From: JBJXFY01 sp046155815 | Lineage (GTDB): Bacteria; Verrucomicrobiota; Verrucomicrobiia; Limisphaerales; CAIMTB01 | Assembly (NCBI GenBank): GCA_046155815.1 | Contig: JBJXFY010000225.1 | Coordinates: forward strand, 1 to 20,423 | Direction of reading: 5' to 3' | Length of the DNA stretch: 20,423 nucleotides | Shown here: piece by piece, positions 7,806 through 16,903 of the stretch | Position numbering within the stretch: position 1 is the first letter of the stretch | Layout: the number at the start of each line of letters is the position of its first letter | Notes under the pieces: model-generated | The model's database searches: none | Seen by the model: the letters and a program-made list of their open reading frames with translations, nothing else | Told to the model about the DNA's origin: nothing | Made by a program: the position numbers and the translations under genes

Positions 7806-8648
7806 ATGCCCGAAATCACCGCCGCGAACGTCGGCAAGCTCCGTGAGATGACCAACGCCGGCCTCATGGACTGCAAGAAGGCCCTGACCGAGGCCGCCGG
7901 CGACCTCGCCGCCGCCGTGGACATCCTTCGCAAGCGCGGCGTCGCCCAGGCCGCCAAGAAGGCCGGCCGCGAGGCCCGCGAGGGCGCCGTCGCCCAGCAC
8001 ATCGCCCCTGGCGGCAAGCTCGGTGTGCTCGCCGAGGTCAACTGCGAGACCGACTTCGTCGCCAAGAACGAGACCTTCAAGGCCCTCTGCGACCAGGTCG
8101 CCCGCACCCTCGCGGAGAACCCGGCCGCCGACCTCGAGTCGCTCCGCGTCCAGGCCGTGGCCAAGATCGGCGAAAACATCCTCATCGCCCGCCACGAACG
8201 CATCGAGGTGCACGGCGCCGGCGCCGTGGCCGCCTACATCCACACTGGCGGCAAGGTCGGCGTGCTCGTCGAGGTCGGCGCATCCGGGGACGACGCGACC
8301 GGCAAGGACGCCTTCAAGCAGCTCCTGAAGGACATCACCCTCCAGATCGCCGCCGCCAGCCCCGTGGCCGTGAGCCGCGAGGCCGTGCCCGCCGAGACCG
8401 TGGCCAAGGAACGCGAGATCGCCCTCCAGTCGGACCGCCTCAAGGGCAAGCCCCCGCAGGCCCTCGAGAAGATCGTGCAGGGCGTGCTCGACAAATACTT
8501 CCAGACCTACTGCCTGCTCGAACAGGGCTTCGTGAAGAACCCCGAGCTGACCGTGAAGGCACACGTCGCCGCCGTGGCGAAGGAACTCGGGACGGAGATC
8601 ACCATCCGGCGTTTCCTCCGCTGGCAGGTCGGCGAAGTGGCCGTGTAG
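7806..8648 (+). CDS. tsf: Elongation factor Ts
   Basis: EF-Ts is the guanine-nucleotide exchange factor that recycles EF-Tu-GDP. The protein has 280 residues, close to the E. coli length. The N-terminal UBA-like domain has LREMTNAGLMDCKKAL at 12-27, and the core starts with NCETDFVAKNETF at 79-91, which holds the TDFVA motif contacting EF-Tu. The dimerisation and C-terminal subdomains follow, with a second EVG/GGKVGVLVEV repeat near residues 144-158. The start at the ATG 7806 gives the standard N-terminus, but no ribosome binding site is visible between the terminator and the start. Because a strong terminator lies just upstream, expression probably depends on read-through or on a promoter hidden in the short gap. 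Confidence 0.97.
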   Translation: MPEITAANVGKLREMTNAGLMDCKKALTEAAGDLAAAVDILRKRGVAQAAKKAGREAREGAVAQHIAPGGKLGVLAEVNCETDFVAKNETFKALCDQVARTLAENPAADLESLRVQAVAKIGENILIARHERIEVHGAGAVAAYIHTGGKVGVLVEVGASGDDATGKDAFKQLLKDITLQIAAASPVAVSREAVPAETVAKEREIALQSDRLKGKPPQALEKIVQGVLDKYFQTYCLLEQGFVKNPELTVKAHVAAVAKELGTEITIRRFLRWQVGEVAV

Positions 8649-8736
8649 TGGCGCGACGCCCCCGTCGCCCAAGGTGCCCTCGGCGCCCCGCCGCGATGGA
8701 TCGGGATGACGGAGCCACACCGGCGGCGCGGCTCCG

Positions 8737-8755
8737 CCGGCACTTCCTATGCCGG
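8737..8755. repeat. Hairpin in the gap after tsf
   Basis: CCGGCA at 8737-8742 and TGCCGG at 8750-8755 form a perfect 6-bp stem around a 7-base loop in the 168-base gap between tsf and the next gene. No T-run follows, so it is not a classical terminator. Nothing else is recognised in the gap. Confidence 0.3.
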
Positions 8756-8816
8756 GGCGTCGCGGCCGCAGGCTCCCCGCTTGGCGCGGGACGGCAAGGG
8801 GAGCACTTTGTCAGCC

Positions 8817-11036
8817 ATGAAGTTCGCCGTCCTCATCCCGCTGCCGGCTCTGCTGGCCGGCGTGATCGCCGCCGCGGCAGATCCCGCCGTGCGACACGAC
8901 TCCGAGGCTGGCCGGCTGGTGAACGAGTGGCACGCCGCGGGCACTGCAGCCGGCAACACGGGTGACTTGTACGACAACCGCGATGGCGGCCATTCGCCAT
9001 TGCGGCTCGACCTCTTCCCGCAGGTTCGGCGCGTCACCTACACCGACGCCGAGAAGCAGCAGCGCCGCGACTGGGCGCTCGCCACCGGCATCCGGCCCGG
9101 CGTGGTGGTTGGCAATTCCTCGACCGCCGCGGAGCCACGCCAGGGCGGGAGCAATCCCCGGGCGGCCTATTCCCAGCCCGGTGGCCTCGCCGCGCTCCAC
9201 GCGCAGTACCGCGCCAACAACCTTTACGTCTACCCGGAGCACCGCGACCACGATCCCGGCCCGGACGGCGACCTCTTCCCCGCCAACTCCCCCTACCTGC
9301 TCATCTCGCAGGGCTCGTCCGTGTCCGACCAGCCGTTCCTCGAGGCCGTGTTCCTGACGCTCGCGGCGTTCCCCCCGGAAACGAAGAAGCGCCTCATCGC
9401 CGACGGCTCGCTGATGCCGGCCGTGCAGATGATCCTGCGCGCGTCGCAGCGGCAGCTCGCTGGCCCGGACGACTACCTTACCGGCCTGGCGCACCCGACG
9501 GTGTTTGACGCGACGAACCTGAACCTCACGGCGATGGTCCGCCGCGCGCAGGGCCTCCGGCCGGACGCGCTGCCGCCGATGGCCCAGGTGCGCGTCGTCA
9601 GCGACGAGCAGCAGGCGCCCGGCCGCGACTACTTCGATCCCTACCAGGGCGAGCGCCTGCACGAGACGCCCGGCGCGGTGGCGTGGCTCTGGCGCGGCCT
9701 CGGCGCCACACGGCGGGTCGTGGTAAGCGCCGATTCCAGCTACGACCCGAACGGCGGGAAGCTGCGTTTCCACTGGTCCGTGCTCCGCGGCGACGCTTCC
9801 GGCGTCACGATCAAGCCGATGAACGACCGCGGCTCCGTGGTTGAGATCCGTGTGCCGTGGCCCGCGCGCCCCGCGGTGCCGGGCAGCCCCGGCCTACCTT
9901 CCGGGCGCGTGGACGTGGGCTGCTTCGTCCACAACGGCCATCATTGGTCCGCACCCGCGTTCCTGACCTGGTTCACCTTCGCGCAGGAGGGCCGCGCCTA
10001 TGCCGAGGACGGCCGGCTGCTTGAGGTCGGCTACGGCGTGGGCCACGGCACGCTCACCGTGCCCGACTGGTCGGCGCTGCTGGCATTCCTGGCGCGCGAG
10101 ACCCGCGAGCCGCGCGGGCGCTTTCTCCGCGCGCAGTTGGGCGACGAGGCTTGGGACGCTCTCCTCGCGACGCACTCCGGCCATACCGAAGCCGCGGCCC
10201 AGGAGGCGCAACTGGCGGCCGAGCACCTCAAGACCGAGGCGGAGCAGATGAGGCTGGCAGCCGCCTCGCGCGAGACGCAGGCCCGGGCTGGCGCCACGGA
10301 TGCGGAGAAGCACGCCGCCGCCGCCGCGGCCGAGGCCGCGCGGGTGCGCAACGCGGAGGTCATCACGCGGCTCAACAACGCCCGTGCCCGAACCGCGCAG
10401 GCCCTCGAGCCCGCCCGGTCCCGGCTGATGCCGCTGCTCGAGGGCTGGCGGGACGACCCGGAGTTCTGCGTCCGCCACGCGGACGAGCTGCGCCGGCTCG
10501 CCCGCGCCGCCGACGAGCCGGCCCGGGAACGCTTCCAGCTCGCCCGCCGGAAAATGGTGAACTTCGGCCTCGCGGAGGAAGGCGACGCACTGCGGCTCAC
10601 GCCGCTGCAGCCAGGCCGGTTCTCCGACTTCGAGCGCTCGCTGCTCGCCCAGCTCAACCTCGCCGCCCTCGTGAACTTCGTCCTGCCCGGCGTGCTCTCC
10701 GCGCGCTGGGACGTGCTCTATACCGACCCGCGCCTCTCGCTGCCCAAGGACTGGCGCGACGTGTACCGGCACGCACCCGACGGCACCGTCCTCGGCTGGC
10801 GACGCCTCGACAACGGTCAAGCCACGGAGTTCATGCCCGGCGGCTACCTCGTCACGGCGCGCGACGCACGCGGGCGCCCGCTTGCGGCCCGGGCGACCGA
10901 CTACTTCCGCGAGCAGGGAAAGGTCGGCCCCGAGGTGATGTGGGCACGGCTGCTGTACCGCCCAATGGGGCCGGAGCGTGCCGTGCGTCACACCAGTGAC
11001 GCTGACCTCGTTGGCACGGTGGAACCCGCGCCATGA
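8817..11036 (+). CDS. Secreted protein of unknown family with PKD-like domain and coiled coil
   Basis: I do not recognise a family over most of this 739-residue protein. Residues 1-21 form a Sec signal peptide ending A-A-A-A-D, which supports the ATG at 8817 over upstream in-frame codons. Residues 130-260 form a globular region with NLYVYPEHRDHDPGPDGD and LFPANSPYLLISQG. Residues 297-348 look like a PKD or Ig-like strand set, with VVVSADSSYDPNGGKLRFHW leading to a VVEIRV strand. Residues 456-530 are Ala/Glu/Arg-rich and predicted to be coiled coil. The C-terminal 200 residues contain DVYRHAPDGTVLGWRRL and a likely folded end. The protein is probably periplasmic or extracellular. The next gene starts five bases after its stop, suggesting coupling. 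The reading frame and export are well supported; the function is unknown. Confidence 0.85.
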   Translation: MKFAVLIPLPALLAGVIAAAADPAVRHDSEAGRLVNEWHAAGTAAGNTGDLYDNRDGGHSPLRLDLFPQVRRVTYTDAEKQQRRDWALATGIRPGVVVGNSSTAAEPRQGGSNPRAAYSQPGGLAALHAQYRANNLYVYPEHRDHDPGPDGDLFPANSPYLLISQGSSVSDQPFLEAVFLTLAAFPPETKKRLIADGSLMPAVQMILRASQRQLAGPDDYLTGLAHPTVFDATNLNLTAMVRRAQGLRPDALPPMAQVRVVSDEQQAPGRDYFDPYQGERLHETPGAVAWLWRGLGATRRVVVSADSSYDPNGGKLRFHWSVLRGDASGVTIKPMNDRGSVVEIRVPWPARPAVPGSPGLPSGRVDVGCFVHNGHHWSAPAFLTWFTFAQEGRAYAEDGRLLEVGYGVGHGTLTVPDWSALLAFLARETREPRGRFLRAQLGDEAWDALLATHSGHTEAAAQEAQLAAEHLKTEAEQMRLAAASRETQARAGATDAEKHAAAAAAEAARVRNAEVITRLNNARARTAQALEPARSRLMPLLEGWRDDPEFCVRHADELRRLARAADEPARERFQLARRKMVNFGLAEEGDALRLTPLQPGRFSDFERSLLAQLNLAALVNFVLPGVLSARWDVLYTDPRLSLPKDWRDVYRHAPDGTVLGWRRLDNGQATEFMPGGYLVTARDARGRPLAARATDYFREQGKVGPEVMWARLLYRPMGPERAVRHTSDADLVGTVEPAP

Positions 11037-11040
11037 GCCC

Positions 11041-12219
11041 TTGAAGCACGGGGATCCCATCGCCGCGTTCGTCGCGCGAGCCGCGGCGGCGGCCGGCGAC
11101 GGCACGCTGGTGCGGATCGCGCTATCCGCGCCGCGCGACCCGGCGGCAGCCGTGACGCGGATCGAGGTGCGCCCGGTGACATTGAAGGATGGTCCGATAA
11201 TCTCCCTCACGCTGCACGAGGCGCGTCGCGTCACGACCCGGAACCTCCCGCCCGATGAACTGGCCGGCTGGCTCGCCGCGTCGCTGAAGGACGGATTCGC
11301 CGCCGCGCTGCTCGAAACCACGCGGCGCGACTGGCAGCTAGCGCCCGCCAAGGCCGGCGCGCAACGGCTCGTGGCCCATCGGCCGCGCCGCGCCGTGCCG
11401 CCCGCCGCCGCGCATGACCGCGCGCCCGCGTCGGTACTGGACGCCTCGGCGCAGGACTGGCTGCACGGGCTGGGCCTCACGGACGCCAACGGTGGCGTGG
11501 TGCCCCGCGCGGCGGACAAGCACCGGCAGGTGCGGCGCTTCGCGGAGATTCTCCACGGCCTCGTCCAGGAGGCCGGATGGCCCAACGGCCATCCCGTGCG
11601 CGCCGCCGACATGGGCTGCGGCAAGGGTTACCTGACCTTTGCGACATGGCACCTGCTGCGGCGCACGCTCGGCCTGACCGCAGCCGTCGCCGGGATCGAG
11701 GCGCGCACGGAGCTCACCGAGTTCTGCCGCGGCCTCACCACGCGTCTGGGACTCGAAGGGCTGAGCTTCGAGGCCGGGGCCATCGCCACGGCTGCTCCGG
11801 CCCCGCTGGACCTGCTGCTCGCGCTGCACGCCTGCGACACCGCGACCGACGACGCCCTCCGCCACGGAATCGCCGCCGGCGCGCGGCTCATCCTTGTCGC
11901 CCCGTGCTGCCATCAGGAGGTCCGGCCACTGCTCGGCCGGCCGGCGCCGCTCGCGCCGGTGCTGGCGCACGGGCTGTTTGCGGAGCGGATGGCCGAGTGG
12001 GCCACGGACGGCCTGCGCACGCTTTTTCTCGAATGGGCGGGCTACCGGGTCAAGGCGGTCGAGTTCGTCAGCCCGGAGCACACGGCGAAAAACCTGCTGT
12101 TGGCCGCCGTGCGTGTGCGCCAGCCGTTCCGCGACGCGGCGGCGAAACAGCGGTACGACGACTTGAAGGCTTGGTTTGGTCTGCCCGGCCTCGTGCTGGA
12201 CGGAACGGCTCAGGGGTAG
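11041..12219 (+). CDS. Class I SAM-dependent methyltransferase (HACDTATD/PCCH family)
   Basis: This is a Rossmann-fold methyltransferase of about 392 residues. Motif I is DMGCGKGYLTFA at 190-201, the S-adenosylmethionine loop. LHACDTATDDAL at about 262-273 and APCCHQE at 287-293 are the paired signatures of a family whose eukaryotic relatives include GSTCD-like and tRNA methyltransferase-like proteins. The N-terminal 170 residues form an accessory domain with a TLHEARRVTTRNL stretch. The substrate is unknown; RNA is plausible from the family. The start is uncertain: TTG at 11041 follows the upstream stop by four bases and gives a family-like N-terminus. GTG codons at 10978 and 10996 in the same frame would overlap the previous gene. 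No ribosome binding site decides it. Confidence 0.85.
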   Translation: MKHGDPIAAFVARAAAAAGDGTLVRIALSAPRDPAAAVTRIEVRPVTLKDGPIISLTLHEARRVTTRNLPPDELAGWLAASLKDGFAAALLETTRRDWQLAPAKAGAQRLVAHRPRRAVPPAAAHDRAPASVLDASAQDWLHGLGLTDANGGVVPRAADKHRQVRRFAEILHGLVQEAGWPNGHPVRAADMGCGKGYLTFATWHLLRRTLGLTAAVAGIEARTELTEFCRGLTTRLGLEGLSFEAGAIATAAPAPLDLLLALHACDTATDDALRHGIAAGARLILVAPCCHQEVRPLLGRPAPLAPVLAHGLFAERMAEWATDGLRTLFLEWAGYRVKAVEFVSPEHTAKNLLLAAVRVRQPFRDAAAKQRYDDLKAWFGLPGLVLDGTAQG

Positions 12220-12300
12220 TGCGCACGGTCCGACGCCGATGCGGTTTCGCGGCCTCGCCGGCGCTTGCGCAGCCCGTCTTTCCTCCCAAGCATCCCGCCC

Positions 12301-14649
12301 ATGTTCTCCCCTGCGATCGGGTCGCACCGACGGGCACTCGCCCTCGCGATGGTGCTGGTGGGTTCGGCCATGGCCGTCAGGTCTTCTGACGCCCCCGTCC
12401 GCGGACCATTCTGGTCCGGCACGGTGCTTCTGCCGGAGAAGCGCGGCCTCGCCGCCGCCAAGGGCCTCGGCATCACCGTTGGCGCCGACAAGCAGACGCA
12501 CCTGCTCTACGACCTCGACACGCTGCGCGTCGCCGCGGCGTGGACGGGCGACTTCCTGAATTTCGGCAGCACGCTCACCAAGATCGAGTGGCCGCCGCCG
12601 CCAGGCATCCCGGGTGGGATCGCCTTCGAGACGCGCAACGGCCCCGGCTGGGCGGACGCGGCGGGGCGGTTTCAGGACGCGCGTCCACGTCAGCAAGGTC
12701 CGCTGCCCAAGGGCTGGGCCCACTACCGCGGGCTTTACCAATCCGGCGACCGGGTCGTCCTGAAGTACACGCTCGGCGGCGTCGAAGTGCTGGAATCTCC
12801 GGGAGCCGGGCCGGACGGAACCGTCACCCGCACGGTCCAGCCCCTCGGCGCCGCACCCAGCCTGCGGGTCGCGCTCGCGTCCCTGCCCGCCGAGGCCGCG
12901 CTGCGCGTGGACGGCGCCGCCGCCGCCGTGACGAGACCGGACGGCTCGCCCGCCCTCGGGGTACAGGTCTCCGGCGCAGCCCAGGCCAAGTGGGCGATGG
13001 AGGACGGGCTGCTCGTCCTCACGATCAAGGACCAGCCCGCGGAGAAGCCGTTTCAGATTGCGCTGCGTTCCGGGGGCGCCCCGGGCGCCACCGGAAGCCC
13101 CGCCGACCTGCGGCCTCTGACCCGCGGCGGCCCCGCGCTCTGGACGGAGCGGCCCGTGACCCAGGGCAAGCCCGGCGGCGGCAAGGACGCCTACGTCGTG
13201 GACTGGATCACCGAGCCGTACCCGAACGTGTACAACACGCGGACCTTCTTTGGCGGCTTCGATTTCTTCCCCGACGGCCGCGCAGCCATCTGCGCCTTCC
13301 ACGGCGACGTGTGGATCGTGGAGGGCATTGACGAGAAGCTGGAGAAGCTCACTTGGAAGCGTTTCGCCACCGGACTCTTCCAGCCGCTCGGCCTGAAGAT
13401 CGTGGACGGCAAAGTCTACGTCGCCGGCCGCGACCAAATCACGCGCCTGCACGACTTGAACGGCGACGGCGAGGCGGACTGGTACGAGAACTTCAACAAC
13501 GACACCGTGGTCACGGACAACTACCACGAGTTCGTCCTCGACCTGCATACGGACCCGCAGGGGAACTTCTACTTCGCGAAGGGTTCGCCCTGGGAACCGA
13601 ACGTGACCGCACCGCAGCAGGGCGCCCTGCTCAAGGTGTCGCCGGACGGGAAGGCGATGGACATCTTCGCCACCGGCCTCCGCGCGCCGAACGGCATGAC
13701 GGTTGGCCCGGACGGCACGGTGCTGGTGAGTGACAACCAGGGTCACTGGATGCCTTCCTCAAAAGTGAGTCTCGCGAGGAAGGGTTCCTTCCTCGGCATG
13801 GTGCCGGCCGCGCAGCGCGAACTCACCATGGTGACCACCAACGGCGTCAAGGTCACCGCCAATCCGAGCGATCCCGCGGTCAGGAAGCAGCAGGGCTGGA
13901 AGGGCTGGGACAAGGAGATGCCCATTCCGGTCGAGTATGACGAGCCGGTGGCCTGGCTGCCGATGCGCTGGGACAACTCCAGCGGTGGGCAGACCTACGT
14001 GACCAGCGACCGCTGGGGACCGTGGAAAGGCGCGCCGCTCTTCCTCAGCTACGGCAAGGGGCTGCTCTACGGCATGATGTGGGACAACGTGGGCGACACC
14101 GCGCAGGCGGCGCTCATGCCGTTTGACCTGAAGTTCAACACCGGCGTCATGCGCGCCCGCTTCAACCCGAAGGACGGCCAGCTCTACCTGTGCGGCCTCA
14201 AGGGCTGGCAGTGCGCCGCCACGCGGGACGGCGGCTTCTACCGCGTCCGGTACACGGGCAGGCCCGTGTACATGCCGGTGGCCGTGCGCTCGGCCGAGAA
14301 CGGCATCGCGCTCACCTTTGGCACGGAACTCAGTCCGGACACCGCGACGGCGCTGGACAGCTGGTCGGCGGAGATGTGGAACTACCGCTACTCCGGCAAC
14401 TACGGTTCGCCCGAACTCTCCGTGCGCAATCCCGGCAAGGAGGGGCATGACAAGCTCGAGGTGAAGTCGGCCCGCCTGCTGCCGGACAAGAAGACCGTGT
14501 TCGTCGAGCTGGACGGCCTCCGGCCTTGTGACCAGTGGAGTTTGAAGTTCAACTTGGACGCTGCCGACGGCACGCCCATGAAATCCGAGGTCATCGGCAC
14601 CATTCACACGCTGCGTCCGGCAGAGAAGCTCGTCGCGGCGAAGGACTAG
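12301..14649 (+). CDS. Secreted beta-propeller protein, PQQ sugar-dehydrogenase-like
   Basis: This is an exported protein of 782 residues. The signal peptide has RR at 10-11, a hydrophobic core and a likely cleavage after A-M-A at 25. Residues 30-110 resemble the N-terminal domain of Verrucomicrobial and Planctomycetal propeller proteins (DUF6797-like, from memory), with YDLDTLRVAAAWTGDFL at 70-86. Residues 300-650 carry propeller-blade repeats: DFFPDGRAAICAFHGDVWIV at 321-340, GLKIVDGKVYVAGRDQITRL with DLNGDGEADW at 385-394, and APNGMTVGPDGTVLVSDNQG at 462-481. The C-terminal 120 residues look like an extra beta domain. No cytochrome c CXXCH motif was seen, unlike many relatives that end in a haem domain. 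Its role may be sugar oxidation or carbohydrate binding. It lies 81 bases after the methyltransferase and 45 bases before the glycosidase-like gene. Confidence 0.85.
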   Translation: MFSPAIGSHRRALALAMVLVGSAMAVRSSDAPVRGPFWSGTVLLPEKRGLAAAKGLGITVGADKQTHLLYDLDTLRVAAAWTGDFLNFGSTLTKIEWPPPPGIPGGIAFETRNGPGWADAAGRFQDARPRQQGPLPKGWAHYRGLYQSGDRVVLKYTLGGVEVLESPGAGPDGTVTRTVQPLGAAPSLRVALASLPAEAALRVDGAAAAVTRPDGSPALGVQVSGAAQAKWAMEDGLLVLTIKDQPAEKPFQIALRSGGAPGATGSPADLRPLTRGGPALWTERPVTQGKPGGGKDAYVVDWITEPYPNVYNTRTFFGGFDFFPDGRAAICAFHGDVWIVEGIDEKLEKLTWKRFATGLFQPLGLKIVDGKVYVAGRDQITRLHDLNGDGEADWYENFNNDTVVTDNYHEFVLDLHTDPQGNFYFAKGSPWEPNVTAPQQGALLKVSPDGKAMDIFATGLRAPNGMTVGPDGTVLVSDNQGHWMPSSKVSLARKGSFLGMVPAAQRELTMVTTNGVKVTANPSDPAVRKQQGWKGWDKEMPIPVEYDEPVAWLPMRWDNSSGGQTYVTSDRWGPWKGAPLFLSYGKGLLYGMMWDNVGDTAQAALMPFDLKFNTGVMRARFNPKDGQLYLCGLKGWQCAATRDGGFYRVRYTGRPVYMPVAVRSAENGIALTFGTELSPDTATALDSWSAEMWNYRYSGNYGSPELSVRNPGKEGHDKLEVKSARLLPDKKTVFVELDGLRPCDQWSLKFNLDAADGTPMKSEVIGTIHTLRPAEKLVAAKD

Positions 14650-14655
14650 GTTTCT

Positions 14656-14775
14656 GGAAGCGGCGAAGGCGCGAAGAAGCGAAGGGGTGAAGCGATGATT
14701 CACTTTGCCCAGCGAGGCTTCTTTCGGCGCAAGTGGCTGAATCCTTCGTCGCTCCTTCGCTCCTTCGCTGTTTCA
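14656..14775. repeat. Long inverted repeat bracketing the glycosidase-like start codon
   Basis: The arms are 14656-14682 and 14749-14775. They match in about 22 of 27 positions when one is reverse-complemented, and both are built from GCGAAGG-type units. The 66-base loop contains the start codon at 14695, and the left arm overlaps the edge of the likely ribosome binding site. The right arm encodes part of the signal peptide. The pattern resembles dispersed GCGAAGG repeats of Verrucomicrobia (recalled, not checked). Confidence 0.7.
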
Positions 14776-16833
14776 TTCTCGGTCTGGGCGCTGCCGGTCG
14801 CCGCCGCCGAGTTCGGCGGCGTGGTGACCGGGGCCGCGACCAACCTTCCCACGCAGCTCACGGACTGGCGGGCGCGCGGCGACCTACGCTGGCTCCGCAC
14901 CGCGCGGCCCGAAGCGGCGGATGCGGGCTTCGACCTCGTTGCCGACCTGCGCTACCGCGCCGGCGAGGGCCTTTCGTCGGCGCGCGACGTGCTGCCGGAC
15001 GACCTGCTCGCGGTCTACTGGCGCTGCCGCACGAACCTGCCCGTGGCCTCCGGCCGGAGGCAGGCGTGGGAGGTCTGGAACGAGCCGGACTTCTACTTCG
15101 TGCGCGACCAGGCCCACGCGATGGCCGCCGTGCTCAAGGCCTGCTGGTGGGGCGTGAAGGCCGGCAGCCCCGAGGCGCAGGTGCTCATGCCCTCGCTCGC
15201 GTTCCGTCCCGGCCGCTACGCGCTCGAGCTGGTGCGCAACGGGGCGCTGGGCTTCACCGACGGCTGGAACTGGCACTTCTACGGCTGGGCGCCGGAATTC
15301 CGGCCCGTGCTCGGCCAGCAGCGGGAATTCTTCCGGCTCTTCGGCCGGGAGTTCCCCGTCTGGATCACCGAGGCCGGCTGGTTTTCAATGCCGGCAGCGC
15401 TCGCGCACAAGCCGGAACAGCTCGCCCGGCAGGCGGCCTTCCACGAGCGCGTCGCCGCCGAGGCCGTTGCCGAAGGCGTGGACCGCCACCTCGCCTTCGC
15501 GCTGACCGCCTTTGCCGAGACCGGTTACGACCTGGGCCTCACCGCCCCGGACGGTTCGTCGCGGCCCGCACTCGACCGCTTCCTCGAGCTGTCGCGGGAA
15601 CTGGCCGGCGCGACGCCCCGCCATGAACTCATCCAGCGCGTTTCCGGCGAGCGCGCCGGCCTTGGCCTGCAGCTGGCGGACGGCCGCTTCTGGACGCTGC
15701 TGTGGTCGCCCGGCCGGTTGGACGAGCGCGCATTCGGCGACCCGCCGCGTCCGCGCGCCGCGCCGCTGGCCTGGAGCACGCGCGTGACGCTGCCCGGCGA
15801 AGCCGCGCCACGCGATGCCAACCTCACGCCCGCGGCCAACGCCGCCTTCACGACGGACACCGCGCCCTTTCCCGTCGCGGGTTGCGACTGGCAGCCGTGG
15901 TCGCCGGCCGGCGTGCAGGGCCGCGCAATCCGCGCCTTCCTCCGCCGCGCCGCACGGGACACGGACCTCACCCGCGATGAGCTTGAATCACTGCGGCAAC
16001 CTCGGCCGCCTTCGCCTGTGGTGGTGCAGGTCACGCCATTGACCGGGGCTGCGAACGACAAGGCCGCGCAGGCTTACGCCGTCGCGCCCGGCGGTCGAAT
16101 CACATTGCGGGTTCGGCTCCATAATTTCTCCGCACAGCCGCGGCGGGGCCGCCTGCAGCTTCACCTGCCCCAAAAATGGCCGGGGTCCGCAATGCCTGCG
16201 GAACCATTGGTGATCGCCCCGCTGTCGTGGCACGAAGAGACCGCCATTTTCCAGGCGACGGAACTGGCCGGCTCCGAGTCCATGCGGGCGGATTGGTGGG
16301 GTGACGACGGCTCACGGGACTCGGCGCTGCTGTGGTTCTCTCCGGAGATTTCCCTGCGGCCCCGTGCGCCGATTTCCTGGGACGCCTGGCAGCCGCCGCG
16401 CGAGAACCCCGCCCAATGGCAGCCCTTCCTCATGGATGCCACGACCCTGCGGCTCGTCGTGGAGTCACCCGAAGGCGCGGGCCGCGCGGTGCTGGCGTGG
16501 GCACGGCTGCCCCGGCGGCTGGCGGCAGACGACTTCCTCACCGGCACGCTGCGCCTCGTGAAACCGCGGCCTGGCGTGTACGTGCAGCCGTTCCTTGCCA
16601 CCCCCGCCGGCGAGCAGACCCGCCACGGCGAGCTGGAGGAAATCCCGCCCGGCGGACTGTTCGCGCGGTGGCGGGCCGGAGACTTCGGGCCGACGATCTG
16701 GTCGCGCGTGGACTCCTTCGGACTGCCCGATCCGCGCGCGGCGCGCCTTCTCGTGCTGCGCCTCCAAGGCCTTCATCCCGGCGAGGAGCTCGAGCTGGTG
16801 GACTGGGCGGTGGCCACTCCGGCCGCACGCTGA
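14695..16833 (+). CDS. Secreted clan GH-A glycoside hydrolase-like protein
   Basis: This 712-residue protein has a signal peptide with a hydrophobic core at about 22-37 and cleavage near A38. Residues 40-310 look like a (beta/alpha)8 barrel: WEVWNEPDF at 125-133 puts a candidate acid/base Glu at 130, HFYG is at 194-197, and WITEAGW at 223-229 puts a candidate nucleophile Glu at 226. The spacing of 96 residues suits clan GH-A retaining enzymes (GH5, GH39 and similar). Residues 330-712 form beta-rich C-terminal parts with no motif I can name. The likely substrate is a polysaccharide or glycoside outside the cell, which is inference. The start ATG has AAGGGG nearby and lies in the loop of an inverted repeat. 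It may form an operon with the upstream propeller gene. Confidence 0.82.
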   Translation: MIHFAQRGFFRRKWLNPSSLLRSFAVSFSVWALPVAAAEFGGVVTGAATNLPTQLTDWRARGDLRWLRTARPEAADAGFDLVADLRYRAGEGLSSARDVLPDDLLAVYWRCRTNLPVASGRRQAWEVWNEPDFYFVRDQAHAMAAVLKACWWGVKAGSPEAQVLMPSLAFRPGRYALELVRNGALGFTDGWNWHFYGWAPEFRPVLGQQREFFRLFGREFPVWITEAGWFSMPAALAHKPEQLARQAAFHERVAAEAVAEGVDRHLAFALTAFAETGYDLGLTAPDGSSRPALDRFLELSRELAGATPRHELIQRVSGERAGLGLQLADGRFWTLLWSPGRLDERAFGDPPRPRAAPLAWSTRVTLPGEAAPRDANLTPAANAAFTTDTAPFPVAGCDWQPWSPAGVQGRAIRAFLRRAARDTDLTRDELESLRQPRPPSPVVVQVTPLTGAANDKAAQAYAVAPGGRITLRVRLHNFSAQPRRGRLQLHLPQKWPGSAMPAEPLVIAPLSWHEETAIFQATELAGSESMRADWWGDDGSRDSALLWFSPEISLRPRAPISWDAWQPPRENPAQWQPFLMDATTLRLVVESPEGAGRAVLAWARLPRRLAADDFLTGTLRLVKPRPGVYVQPFLATPAGEQTRHGELEEIPPGGLFARWRAGDFGPTIWSRVDSFGLPDPRAARLLVLRLQGLHPGEELELVDWAVATPAAR

Positions 16834-16903
16834 GCGGATCGGTTTTCAACTTGGGTTGGGCCGGGAATCCCCCAGCATCACGCAGACATCACCCCGCATC
16901 CCG

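Noticed and set aside
6728..8203. A 491-residue minus-strand open frame over rpsB and tsf
   Set aside because: It lies antisense to two certain housekeeping genes and has no recognisable motifs.
11338..13746. An 802-residue open frame on the minus strand
   Set aside because: It runs antisense to the methyltransferase and propeller genes, which both show family motifs. Its composition is Arg/Gly/Val/Glu-rich, as expected of a complementary frame in GC-rich DNA.
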